In this document: positions 14,477 to 25,632 of the stretch, piece by piece | Position numbering within the stretch: the stretch's first letter is position 1 | Layout: every line of letters begins with the position of its first letter | NCBI GenBank assembly: GCA_012976225.1 | Contig: JAAVVG010000009.1 | Coordinates: 496,001-560,000, forward strand | Length of the DNA: 64,000 bases | Source of the DNA: Golubevia sp. BC0850 | Taxonomy: Eukaryota; Basidiomycota; Exobasidiomycetes; Golubeviales; Golubeviaceae | Direction of reading: 5' to 3' | Made by a program: the position numbers and the translations under genes | Notes under the pieces: generated by a model | Databases searched by the model: none | Seen by the model: the letters and a program-made list of their open reading frames with translations, nothing else | What the model was told of the DNA's origin: nothing

Positions 14477-17400
14477 TCAGATCAGCATCAGTGGATCTCT
14501 TTCGTTCATCACTGCGCTGACACCTGAAAGAAGGAGATCCGGAGAGAAAGGGATAGAAGGGCGGGCGAAAGACGAGGGCAGGAGAGAAAGAGACTTTTTG
14601 TCAACTTCACTTGCCCTCTCTCTGGGCCAAGCTTCATCTTTCTGCGCATTCTGCTACTCACGTCGTGACAATCCTTTGTCGAAACTTCTTCCACTCAGCT
14701 GACCATCAGTCCTATGAGAGACTTGACAATTCGACAACATCTTGTCTTGAGCATCAGTTGGGTCGTTTCGACCATTTTCAGAGCCCAAGTCTTCGTAAGC
14801 CTCGACAAGAGATCTTAAAGTAGGATAGTTGGAGATGATTCCTTCCGCTGCAGCTTCTGTGATTCGAGGCTGCATGAAGAAAGATATGAGAGGGAGGATA
14901 CGGAGTGTGAAATTCACAAAAATGACGAAGGGTAAGACCAGCAACTTGAAAGACACTTACGATCGACTGGAGCATGAGCTTGTAAGTCTCCCTTGGAGTT
15001 GAGCCAGATTTGATCGTCTTGTCAGGACAGAACGAAAGATGTGAAGCGTCGATAAGCCTGGGAGCAAGAAGGAAGGAAACAAGTAGAGGAAGGAGAGAAG
15101 TGAGTAGGCGAGTTCAGAGGAAGAAGACACGAGAGTGGAAGGAAGCAAGGCACAAAGTGTCGATACTGACTTGTCAGTTCTTATGGAGACGTCACAAGCT
15201 ATACTATGAACCCAATCCGCAGCATCTTCTTTAGAATTAACATTGATGACGAAAGCTCTTAAGGCGATTCTCAATCTCATCAATTCAGTTTCGACCTTTT
15301 CTTTGCTCAATTCACCATCACCACCAATCCCAGAACCAGTCGGAACCGAAGTAGCCATACTTGGATTTGACGAAGAGCCTTGATTCTCCAAAGCCCTTCT
15401 TATAGAAGCGGTATAATCTCTTTGTTTCTTCAAGGAATCCTTCTTCCAATCTTCGTTTAAACCTTGAATCAAAACGAATATCTGATGATGAACGTCTAAT
15501 GCGTTTCTGACCTTTTGGATTTCCTCTAGAAGAGTTCCACTTTTGATGAGAGTGGTGAGGAATTTAGAAGAGAGAAGAACTAGAGTAGTAGGTTCAACGA
15601 AAGTTCTAGTTTCGCCATTAAGTAAAGGAGCTTTAGTTCTTCGAGCCATATCCAGAGTATAATCAACTGTTCTACGGAATCGAATTGTAGGTAACAGAGT
15701 AGTTGGACCATTCGAGTTCATATTCCATAAGACTGAATCCAATTCACTCAAGGTAGAAGCTTTCAATCCTTTTCCGGAAGAAATTTCGTTCGCTTGAGCT
15801 TTGTCTTCCCTTAACCTTTCCATGAGAGCTTGGCCATGTTCCGAAAGTATCGGATCGAAATTGGCTGGAATCGTTGGATCGTCGGATTTCTTGAAGTAGG
15901 CGTTGTCGATGTCCACTATCACTTCCGACATTCTTCCTTCTCGAGAGGTCACCTTTAAGTTGACTTGTTTCCAGGCCTTCTTCTCGGCGGCTTCCCTGGC
16001 TCGCTCGTTCTGCGCGAAGAATGAAAGAGAGATTTGAGATCAAGAGCGAGGCAAGTCGGGAGAAAGGATGGGAAAACTGCTCACCTTGGCTTCCTCCTTT
16101 TCAAGACGCTTGGCTTCGGCAGTGGCAGCTTTTGTAAACATGTCGGTAGCCTACGAGATTTGTAAAAGTGTTTTGTGAAGGAACATGAACGGAATGCGCA
16201 AGAGAGGGTATAGACTGCGAGTCCGCTGCTTTGCCTTCGACAGAACTCACCTTTCCTTTCCCCTTATCGACATGAGCTTCTGTACTCGTTCCAGCAGTAC
16301 TCATCTTCCCTTTCTTTACAGTAGGAGCTGCATCCCAATCTATACTATCATCAGAATCCGAATTCAATTCCCTCTTTTTCTTGTCTTTCTTTGAATCCAA
16401 GCCCGTTGAATTGCCCCTCTCTTTTTGCTTTCCCTTCCCTTTCCCATTCTTATCAGGACTTGAACCTCTTGATTTAGATGTCCTCTTTTCATTGGTAACT
16501 TTCATTTGAACTTCCAACCCAGTGAGAGAAATGTCCATTCCAAACTCCTCATCTAATTCGAGTTCTGATTCTTTAGTCGGTTGCTTCTTCTTCTTGACTG
16601 GTGAATTCCAGTGTTGCAATCTTTCTTCATCATCATCTTCCTCATTGTTGAAAGGGTCAGATTCGCCTAGAACCAGAGACTTTCTTGATTCCTTTCCCTT
16701 TCCCTTTCCCTTTCCTTTTGACTTTGATTTCGAAGGAACTGGAGCTCTAATTGGTAAGTTCTCCTCGTCCATTCCATCTTCGTACCTTTCCTCTTGTTCT
16801 GAATCTGAATCACATAGGTTGATAGGGACCTCAGAATTGGATCTCATGTTGTTGTTGGTCTTTGAAGGTAGAGAGATTGATTTCTTGACTAGATTGAACC
16901 CATTACTATTACTCTTGCTGCTGCCAGTCCCATTTCCATCTTCAAATTCCAGCTGAGTCCCACCCTTCAAAGCGTCCAATCCATTGAGAATAGAAGATGA
17001 ACTGGTCTTCTTACCTAGCATTACTTGCCCACTCCCACTCCCACTCCCATTTCTAATTCCATTCAATCCAAACCCAGTATTCGAATCCAACCTATTCAAG
17101 GTGGAATTCTTGATTGAATTCTTTGGAGCAGGCTGAGAGCCCTCGTCAGTGAAATCCTGAATTGGAGATGAAGTGGCGGCATCCAATCCTGGAGGTGGTG
17201 AGGAGAGGTTTTGAAGACCAGCGTATCTGAATTTGCCTGAACTTGCCTTGGTTTTTGAAGGTTTGACGTGATTGTTGGATAGTGAAGTTGATTTGAGAGG
17301 TTGCTTGATAGCTTTCAGACCGAAAAGTAGAGCAGCGTCGGGTAAGGTTAAATCAGCTTGAGAGGATGAGGAGAGGTTGTGAAAAGGAGAGGAGGATTCA

Positions 17401-17492
17401 ATCACTGTCGTCTTGGTCTTGGATTTGGACTTGGATATCTTTGGTGACTCTGGCTCGCTGTCTGTATCGATCGTAATCGTTACAGGTGCCAT
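14477..17492 (-). CDS. EME1: Crossover junction endonuclease subunit EME1/MMS4
   Basis: Exons in coding order: 17492-16251, 16150-16085, 16009-15171, 15057-14961, 14869-14662 and 14523-14477, encoding 832 residues. It is the non-catalytic ERCC4-fold partner of Mus81, which cleaves branched DNA at stalled forks and recombination intermediates. Residues 1-414 are a Ser/Lys-rich, disordered, nuclear-type region with many KGKGKGK tracts. A short coiled segment follows (TAEAKRLEKEEAK), then the degenerate ERCC4 domain (VDIDNAYF, RTVDYTLDMARRTKAPLL). The C-terminal helix-hairpin-helix region includes TPRETYKLMLQSI, ITEAAAEGIISNYPTLRSL and a tail ending VMNERDPLMLI. The last exon was placed because exon 5 runs into a GTGAGT donor; joining restores a conserved-looking tail. 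The nuclease motif GDxxxERKxxxD is absent, as expected for Eme1 rather than Mus81. Confidence 0.88.
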
Positions 17493-18173
17493 ATTTTCAT
17501 GGATGTGGGATGGAGGTGAGATGGTGAGAAAGGACGTTAGCTGGAGCTGCTCATCGCGTTACGTGATGGCGATCGCGTTTTTCAAGGGGGTTTGATGGAC
17601 CGTTGAAGAGTATATGGCAGATCGGAAGTGTGACAGTTCTTTACAGATCATATCGTCAGCACTCTTTCCTCGAGAGGTCCACAGACTAGTGAAAAGTGTG
17701 CATCTGAAAGCAGACCTGATCGACTGATCGTGGAGCTCGGTAGACGTCGACCATCTCGAGCGTTCTTGCACTGAGACTGATCAATCTCAAATCCTGTTAA
17801 GTGTCAAACCAGTGAATCTTGGTCAAGTTGATCAAATGAATGAAAAATCGACACTTTTTGAGTACATCGTCGAGACCATCGATCCCCCTCGTGTATACAC
17901 AAATACCTTTTCCCTTCCCAAGAGTTCTTTCCAATTTCCACATTCCATCGACCAAGTACAAATCATTTTCCGTCATCGATGCCGCAAGAGTATTATTGAA
18001 GTCAACTCGTTCGTTCACCATCACCGCTGAACCATTATCTGAAGAGCTTGGCAAACTTTGGACTTTGGAGTGAACTGTGAAGCTTGAAGAAAAGTGAGTT
18101 GAAAGTCTTGATTCAAGACTTTTGCTGCTCAAGAGCAAAGCGAGAACTTTACGCATCTAGCTACCCTTTCAAT
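17493..18173. other. Intergenic or 3' exon region
   Basis: Between EME1 and the unrecognised gene upstream. The minus strand has an open frame at 18156-17797 whose end reads LYLVDGMWKLERTLGKGKG and has natural-looking composition. It may be a further exon of the gene at 18174-18853, reached for example from a weak GTACTT donor to an AAG acceptor, but the splice sites are poor and I did not force the join. Confidence 0.35.
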
Positions 18174-18853
18174 CTAAACTTGATCCATCAAGTACTTCTT
18201 TTGAACCCTTTCTATCAATTCTTCTCTCTTGCCACCAAACCAATCTTCTCTCTTCAAACAATAAACCACAATTCTTTCAGTCTCCACTTTCTTAATCTCT
18301 TCTTTCATCAATTCTATCAAAAATTCCGATAAATCGTTCGAATCGTGTTCCAACGCTTTCAACCCAAGAACGTTTTCCATAAAGTACTTCATAGGAGCAT
18401 TCACATAGCTAGTGACGGTAAAGACTTTGTCCAAACTGATACCATTCTCAGAAAGACGACTTGGATTCGAGATAGAAGGAGTTGAAGAATTGAAAGCTGA
18501 ATCATAAATTGAAATGATACTTTCTGAAAGAACACCATTTCGATGATTTTCATGAGACAAACTCACTCCCATTTCTCCCACTCTTCCCCTTTTCCTTCGG
18601 CTTTCAGTAAGGTCTTTATCGTTTTCCTCTTTCCTTGATCCGAATTCTTCTCCTTCAAATCTTGTCAATGCTACCACTTGTAACCATCTTCATCTTCACT
18701 TGATTGTTGATTGATGAATGTCAAACACTACCCTAGTCTTGTCCATGGCTTCTCTTTCCGATATTTCAAAAGCTTGTTCAAGAGTGGTATCTGATATTGG
18801 AGCAAAAGGTCCTTTGAGATGCTTGGTGGTTTCTTTGTTTGTGATTGATTCAT
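18174..18853 (-). CDS. Unrecognised protein, model uncertain
   Basis: I do not recognise this gene. The best model starts at the ATG at 18853 (MNQSQTKKPPSISKDLLLQY) and has exon 1 at 18853-18732, a 44-nt intron with GTAGTG donor and AAG acceptor, and exon 2 at 18687-18174, giving 211 residues. The protein is Glu/Lys-rich with a helical C-terminal half (SEFLIELMKEEIKKVETERI) ending YLMDQV. No signal peptide, membrane span or catalytic motif is visible. The alternative frame through exon 1 has no ATG. The C terminus may be incomplete (see the open frame at 17797-18156). It lies in tandem with EME1 on the same strand. Confidence 0.35.
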
Positions 18854-20095
18854 GGAAGAATTTGACGTCTTTTGAACTTCTGGGATAGTGGAGAGTGAAT
18901 CTTGAATGATGACTTGGGAAAGTTAGAGGTCGATAAAAAGATTCTTCTGACAGGACTTGGGAATTGATCGAGTGATGTTTTAAGTGTGGAAGAGAAGAGG
19001 GAAATTCAAAAATCAAAGGGGTTTCTCTTTTTGATGAGCTGCGCGCTGCGCTCACATTATGAAACTGCGCTCCTTTGCTCGAAGATTTCCCATGTACAAA
19101 AAGATAGGAGAAAACATCTCGGTACGAAGAAAGAGGTCGGAATCGTTGTCTAACTCGCAAAATAAATAAAAAATACAAAAAATGAGAAGGAAGTCTAGGG
19201 AAAAAACCGACAGTCGACAGTCGACACTAATGCCTGTTCTACACGATTTTTTTTGGTGGCGTCTTTTCTCGCCACACCGGCCGTTTCTTTTGGAACTGAG
19301 TCTCGTCATCGGGGGCAGTGAGCATCCGTTTCCTGTGAACATCTACTTCGGTCAATACGGAACAGAACACAAAGAAAGAGGGCATAAGGGAGACTTCTGG
19401 ACCTTCTGGAGAAAGATGCCTCTCCACTGGAATGCCTCTCATTTGTTCTCTCTCTTCGATCCTCAGCCTTACTAGGAGCGCTCCTGGCTTGAATCTGAGT
19501 CTGAAAAAAAGTTCGAGAGCTCTTGCAAACTCCATTCCTCTTGAAGTTAGGCAAGAAAAAAGCCTTCGCGAAACTCAAAGCACCCACACTCCTCCTGTGA
19601 TTGTCACCTCTTTCGTCAATCAAGCTGCGTGTGAAAATTTTCAGCATTATTAACATAGAAATGAAAACATTACGACTTGCCTTTGAAGTCATCAGCGTGG
19701 GACCTGCTGTCCATTTCGGAAGCAACCCCATTCAGTGTGTTTTGGCTCTTCTTCCTGAAAGCTCAGAATTCTTTTGGGTTCTTCAATTTTTTCCTTGTTC
19801 TTATTATCTCTTGAAGATAGAATTGTTAAGGGAAGAAGGGGAAGATAGCTTTCTGAGGTGGCAAATTCCTTCTCCCTCCGAGTTCTACAAACCTTCCAGA
19901 ATCAAAGATCCACCCCTGACTCCCTGTCTCGCCACCTCTCTAATGTGCCGCCAGGCACTGTTATCTTCCCTTTCTCGAGTTGTTCTCCTCCTCTTTGTCT
20001 TCTCGTTGTCTTGTCGACGAAGTGGCCAGATCAGGCTTCGGGCCCCGACGACTAGCCAGATTCCTGCTACCCTCTTCTCCGATGAACCTCGAAAC
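18854..20095. other. Long intergenic region
   Basis: About 1.2 kb with no supportable gene. Open frames occur on both strands but lack ATG starts, recognisable protein sequence or paired splice sites. The last few hundred bases probably form the promoter of the secreted protein at 20203. A short direct repeat (ACAGTCG twice) sits near 19211-19224. Confidence 0.45.
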
Positions 20096-20102
20096 TATAA
20101 AA
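20096..20102 (+). promoter_or_regulatory. TATA box of the 20.2-kb secreted protein gene
   Basis: TATAAAA lies 101 bp upstream of the ATG at 20203. Assigned by sequence and spacing. Confidence 0.5.
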
Positions 20103-20202
20103 TGGAGATCAACGTGAACAAGATTTTCCTCCTCTTAGACCACACTTTTTCATCCGAATTTTCTTTAGGCAACCACCAACCTCAAGTTTCCAATCTTCAA
20201 GA

Positions 20203-21041
20203 ATGTTCAAGATCCTACTCAGCGCCTTGCTCGCAATCTCTGCAATCTCTGCAAGCCCAATCGAAAGAGGCATCAAGGGCAAGCTTCAGTGCACACCAAC
20301 TTCGACTACTGGATTTCTCAAAGTCAAGGTAGGTATCGACCTCTTCCGAAATCTGCCCTCCGCTCCTTAGTTCCTTTGATCTCACGTCCTCTCTCCATCT
20401 CTTCCCTTTCAAATAGCTCGTAGGTGGCGGATACGGGGCACCTCCTTCAGATGTGTTCACCACTGAAGGTTATCCTGACAAGCCAGAGACTTTCGATGCT
20501 AACGGTCGACCCTACCTCGTCATTCCAGACGCATCAGAGGGTCACCTAACAGTCGCTTTCGAGACTTGCAAAGGAGTCGATGGCTTCAAAACTGGGGATA
20601 CTTACGGACAAGTCAGAATTCAAAACGTCAACCAATGTCTAACTGCTGAAGATTTCTCTCAATCAGTGACTCCGTTCATCTTCAAGCAGTGTGCTTTGAA
20701 CCCTGCTCACTCTGCTCTGATGGAAAGACAGTGGTTCAAAGTGAGTGGTTTGGTTATCTGATGATGATGGAGAAATAGTCTTTTCTTTGACAAAGTATTC
20801 GAGAAGAACTGGAGTTCGAACACCTGCCCGCCTGCCCGCTTGTTGACACCCCTTTTCTCCCTCCCCCAATCCTTCTCTCGCCTCGCAGGTCGCGAAACAA
20901 GGGAACGACACGATCGCTGAACTTGTTGGAAAATCTTCGGATACCCCCAAGCCATACATTACCTACAACGCTCAATCCTTCCCTTCTGCATCTGAACAGC
21001 TCAGCGGACCGGAAATCAACCAGCTCGTCATCGAGGCTTAG
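20203..21041 (+). CDS. Secreted protein, possibly beta-trefoil (ricin-B-like)
   Basis: Exons: 20203-20328, 20417-20740 and 20889-21041, encoding 200 residues. A clear signal peptide starts the protein (MFKILLSALLAISAISAS). The mature part has four cysteines, in KLQC, ETCKG, NQCLT and FKQC. The stretch VRIQNVNQCLTAED, then a Cys and RQWFK, resembles the CLxxxxxxxxxxxxxCxxxxxQxW pattern of ricin-B-type beta-trefoil lectins and some secreted fungal proteins. That fold call is tentative. Conserved context is a TATA box upstream and a second secreted gene immediately downstream on the same strand. No membrane segment or GPI signal is seen, so export to the medium or wall is inferred. Confidence 0.75.
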
Positions 21042-21310
21042 ATTCTACACTTCCTTCTTGTTTTTTCTGGTGACTTTCATTTGAATCACTCCAGACCCTG
21101 TATCTGCGCAGTGTCATAAAGAAACTCGCTCTTCTGGTCTATCTGATGCGATTGACCCTTGTTTGAAATTAAAAGCGCTTCACTCTATCATCCCTGACTA
21201 AAGAATAAAACCTCAGATCGAGAAATTTTCTAGAATTCAAAATCTCAGAAAAGTCACGGTGTTCAGTCGTCCCGAAAGCTGCTTGCAATCCGAATGCGGA
21301 TTCAGAGAAA

Positions 21311-21320
21311 GGGGGGGGGG
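21311..21320. repeat. G10 homopolymer
   Basis: A pure run of ten G on the + strand upstream of the secreted PAN-like gene; one of several long C/G homopolymers in the window. Confidence 0.9.
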
Positions 21321-21437
21321 TCAACACGCTAAAACTCAAAACGACCAGACATCTCCGTATCCCTTGAATTTTAGATGGACGCAGGGTCTTGCTTTGAGTT
21401 TACAAGTATTCAAAGGATCATCAAGACTTCCTGGGCT

Positions 21438-21445
21438 TATAAAAG
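21438..21445 (+). promoter_or_regulatory. TATA box of the PAN-like secreted protein gene
   Basis: TATAAAAG lies 78 bp upstream of the ATG at 21516. Confidence 0.5.
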
Positions 21446-21515
21446 AGGAAGCAATACAAACACGAAGCTCCAACATCTTTCTCGTTCTTCATCTTCCCTT
21501 CTTTTCGTCTCCAAG

Positions 21516-23007
21516 ATGAGATTCTCCCTTTTCCTCCCTCTCCTTCTTCTATCGATCTTCGATCCCACTTCTGGCTCTTCTGGAGATGATCTAGAAATCA
21601 GAGCCGATCGTGGCCATACGAACATCAAAATCCAATGCACAACTGCATTGGGGACTCGTAAACAAAAACACGTTGCGACTTCCACCTTCACAAAGATCGT
21701 TCATAAGCCAGCTTACACCGTGACTGCGACCAAGACTCCAACATTAATAGTCACTCCAGACAGAAAGACTGGTGAGTACCGAACGAAAGAGCAGCGCCAT
21801 CTTCTCGTAAGAGCTTTCCAGTCAGTTTCTGACATTGTATTTCTTTCGCCCCATCCCCCTTTTTCAAGTCACTTCGACTTCTATCTCTTTCGTTACTGTC
21901 TCGACCACAAACTTAGCTGTCACCAATGTCTTTTCTACAACTTCTACCGTCTTGGAAACTTACCGTTCGACTGCAACTCAATTCATTCCAGTCATTTCTG
22001 AAATCACCCAGACAAGTGAGTTTGCCAACAAGATTTTTTTTGTTTTTTTTTTGTTTTTGTTTTTCCCTCAAACATTCTGGAATCTTATCTCCAGCCTTTT
22101 CAAACTCTCAGCTACGATTACTCCTGCCAGCACCGTTGCTGCTCATCCGTCCTTTACTCCAGCTGCCGACTCGAAAGACAAACCACTTGTCGTTGAGCCT
22201 CTCAAGAGAACTCTCAAGAGAAAAGAGGATCTGGATTTAGTAAACGATCGTCGTTCTAGCTCCATTCATAAGTACCATCCTCAATACGTTGAATGTTTCA
22301 AGAAGAAAGTAATTTACCCGCCTCAACAAACAAAGACCAAGATTAGTAGAAAAACTCAAACGGTGACTGCCTTCAGACCTGTACGTACTTCAACTTCAAT
22401 TTCCACCTCAATTACAACTTCTACTCTAGTTCCAGATGAAGTTTCGAGTACCAAGTCTTTCAAAGTGACGGAGACTCTTACCAAGGTCGAAACTGTTTCA
22501 ATTTCAACTTTCGTTACTTCCACGACCGTCGCCACCTCTTTCGCTCCAAAAGAAACTATCTATCAAGCTTGTGGTTCAAGCAATCGTGAGTCGTTTGATA
22601 TAGAGTCGGCTTTTCAATTTCAAACTCCTTTTCACTACCCTTTGATCACGAATTGATGACCTTCTCTCTTCCAAACCTGCTCTTCTGGGATCTCAGTCAT
22701 CACCACAGGAAAGGATGGAAATCCAATCACATCCTTTCAAGCCACAAACGGCTGGTATGGTAGCTTTGGATATATAACATCATTGGAATGTTGTATCCTA
22801 TGTCAGGGTAATGCAGAGTGTCTGGCCACTTGGTACAGAATCAATCATGGTCTTTGCATGTTTGCAGTGGGTAATGAAAATACTTGTCATAGGAACGATC
22901 AGGATCTTGTTTATAGAACTACTGATCCCAAGTACGACCTTGACATTTTTGTAGTTTCGAATGGAGGTTGTAGCAACGCGCATGATGACACCTATTTGGG
23001 AGATTGA
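21516..23007 (+). CDS. Secreted Thr-rich protein with Cys-rich PAN-like C-terminal domain
   Basis: Exons: 21516-21771, 21869-22015, 22112-22585 and 22697-23007, encoding 395 residues. A signal peptide is present (MRFSLFLPLLLLSIFDPTSG). The middle is Thr/Ser/Val-rich with repeated TVTATKT-like and STSITTST-like runs, typical of O-glycosylated wall proteins. A basic interruption contains KRTLKRKEDLD and could be a Kex2-type processing region. The C-terminal 90 residues have a PAN/Apple-like arrangement: GWYGSFGYITSLECCILC, then AECLATWYRI, LCMF, TCHR and a final GGCSN. PAN/Apple domains bind protein or carbohydrate partners, and here the function is unknown. A T-rich stretch with runs of eight or more T fills much of intron 2. 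The gene at 1-913 has a comparable stalk-plus-Cys layout. Confidence 0.78.
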
Positions 23008-23339
23008 TTTGTTTCTTATCCCCTTCCATGAACCTTTTTTCCACTCACAACTTTCTCCATTTAACATCTTTCTCTTTTTTCTCCCATTACAAGTTTTCCT
23101 TGTTCGATGAGCCTTTCTTTTTTCTCATGCATCTTCAAAAATTCCACTCCCTTCGCTTTCTGACCTTTGGTTTTGTTCTCTAGTTTCTCAATCTTTTCAC
23201 ACAAAGTCGCAACAACAAATCAAGCTTCATTCCTTTTCTCGCATCAAATTTGAAGCGAGTTACCAGAGATGAGTAGTAAATCTTCCAACGAAAATGAAAT
23301 AGATGATTGAGAAGAAATGAGGATTCTTACGAACCTCTT

Positions 23340-25485
23340 TCAAAGATAAGATACCTGAGTTCCCCTATCAGAGAGATCAAAGACACAACAGTAGATAGAA
23401 AGGTCAGTAATCACCTCCCCACTCTCCCTCCCCCAATCACAAAGTACTCACATCCTAAGCGTATCCCAAACTCTCCTAACTCCACCCATCAAAACTCCTT
23501 CATTCCCATTCTTGACCAAGTTCTCTCTAACCTTTCTGGCAGTTTCTCCTTCATTCACTCTCCCACTTGCACCCCCACCCCCATTTCGAGCCGAAGTCGC
23601 TCGTTTCCAAACAAGTAAGACCATCAAAACCCCACCTATCAATCCTGAAAGTTGAGGTGATAGATTCAAACCTAAAAGCTTCAACGAAAGTAAATCTTTG
23701 AAGAGTTTGATAATTGGATGTTGAGTTGAAATTGGAGTTGAAGACTTCTTGGATACAGAAGAAGAAGATGAAGATGAAGGTTGAGGAGAAATTGATTTTT
23801 CATTGCCGTTTTTTACGAAATTGGTTAATCGATCTCTAGTTTCTGTGAAACTTGAATGAGTTTCTGAAGAGATTTCTTTGGACTTAGATCTGGAAATTGA
23901 AGAGGCAGAATTGGCGGAGGATTCAGAGTTTGAAGTCCTAGAAATCTTATCAGAGGATGAAGCTTTACTTCTAGGAGGACTCGAATGCTCAGAACTTGAA
24001 GAACCACTTGAAGAAAAAGTTTTCGAGCCTTTTGATTTTGAAGATGAATTAGAATTCCTTCCACTTGAATTTTTACCACTTTCACCACCACTACTACTTG
24101 AACTACTTCTTCTAACTTTCCCACTTTCACCTGTTCCGAATTTCTTACTACCATTTGAAGTTTCAACGCTAGCTTGATTACTAAGTAGTGAAGGAAGTGA
24201 ATTAGAGAGAGAATTCTTCAGACTCTGAGATTTCTCCTTTAGCTTTTCTTTCTCCTCAATCTCTTTCAAAAGAACCTCTTCTCTCCTAGCTTTTTCAACT
24301 TGATAACTTTTTTGAGCATTCATTGAAGTTTTACGTTCTCTTTCTGGAAGTGTCAGGATCGAAGTCTTGGTGGAGTCGATTTTCGAAAGTAAAGACTGCG
24401 AGGGGGAAAAAAAGGAAAGAATGATGTTTAGAATGAGCCATGATTCTGTCATTTCCTCTCCTACTCTATTTAATTGGTGCTCCAAGCCTCCCTTCGTAAT
24501 CATCTTGTTGACCTAACCTTCTTGCCCTCATAAACGACGGGGTCATAAGTTAGCAACTCACCTCCATCTCAGCACTTTCCAATTGACTATACCCAACCAT
24601 TTCACTCGCATATTCCCATTCCCCACTTCTAACCCCCAAGATATGCAAAGCATAAATCTCCATCAATTTTGAATAAGATGTTTTCAAGTTGTCTCTTTTT
24701 TCAGATTCTAGATCTTTGAGTTCTATGGCTGAATAACTCGAGAAGAACCATTCTGATAAGAGTTTGGAAGCTTTTAGACCTTCTCCCTCTCCCTTTCTCA
24801 TTTCTCTTTCAGAAACTACTTTAGAGGAGAGGTTATCTTTGGAAAGTTCATCAGATGACAAAGTGGAAGAATCTTGACCCAATCTTAAAGCGGCTAAACA
24901 ACAACTTGTTAAAACACCTTGGTCTAATTCTAAAATCAAAGGTCCAGTGAATTTGTTTGGTTCTAAGCTTTCCACTGAAATTGAATCTAAAAGTAGATGA
25001 TTTGACCAACATAGGATTTCTGAAAAGAGATGTTGAATGAATTGAAAAGGTGAGAGATTAAAGGTTCTTAGAAGATCTCTGTGAAGTGGGGTGGAATTGG
25101 AAACATTCTTTAAGGAAGTTAGGATCGAAGATCTTGACTGTGAATAAACTGTTGACAGAATTGTTAGTCGAAGGATTAAGAGCTTGTTCAGCAATGGAGA
25201 TGGTGGGGATGGGGATGGGGAAGGATTAGAGGTCAAGAGGTGAATAGCCTGAGTTGATTGAATTAAAGCCGGTAGATATTGTCGTTGGAGAAAATGTTTT
25301 GCTGAAGTTGAGTAGAGTTGCTTGGATCGATTGGAAGAAGTTGAAGTTGAAATTGAAGTTGAAGTTGAGGATGGATCAGGGATTACGATTGGGTGAGACT
25401 GCGAAGATGAAAGTGATACTGACGATCCATCAGTTGGAGAGGAAGAAGCTGGATCTGGTAAAGATGAAGTTGAATTGGAACTCAT
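23340..25485 (-). CDS. Peroxin Pex26-like tail-anchored protein
   Basis: Exons in coding order: 25485-24562, 24395-23452 and 23364-23340 (25 nt), encoding 630 residues. After a Ser-rich start, a helical region resembles the fungal Pex26 N-terminal fold (SAKHFLQRQYLPALIQSTQ; later LMEIYALHILGVRSGEWEYA). A Lys/Glu coiled segment follows and then a long Ser/Lys-rich linker. One hydrophobic span lies near the C terminus (SPQLSGLIGGVLMVLLVWKR) with basic flanks. That is the layout of Pex26/Pex15, which anchors the Pex1-Pex6 ATPases to peroxisomes for Pex5 recycling. The final 25-nt exon was inferred because exon 2 ends at a GTGAGT donor; joining gives a tail LRMGTQVSYL. The family call rests on layout plus weak motif likeness. 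It shares a short divergent promoter with METTL3. Confidence 0.6.
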
Positions 25486-25632
25486 CTTCGAATTGACAAA
25501 GAGAGTTGAGTGGACAACTAGCAACGTCAATAAGGAGGAGAATCGAATTCCGTCCTTATCACAACCGGCTTTACCGAGTTACCAATCTCACTCATCCTTC
25601 CGACCTTTCTCTTTTCTCCCAATTTTCTCAAA
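25486..25632. promoter_or_regulatory. 147-bp divergent promoter, Pex26-like / METTL3
   Basis: Only 147 bases separate the start codons of two divergent genes, so both core promoters and 5' leaders must lie here. No TATA box is obvious. Confidence 0.6.

Noticed and set aside
20811-20822. GGAGTTCGAACA, similar to a tRNA B box
   Set aside because: It lies in an intron, with no A box or cloverleaf around it.
23878-24177. Acidic Leu/Glu-rich open frame on the + strand
   Set aside because: Mirror of the Ser/Lys-rich linker of the Pex26-like gene on the minus strand.
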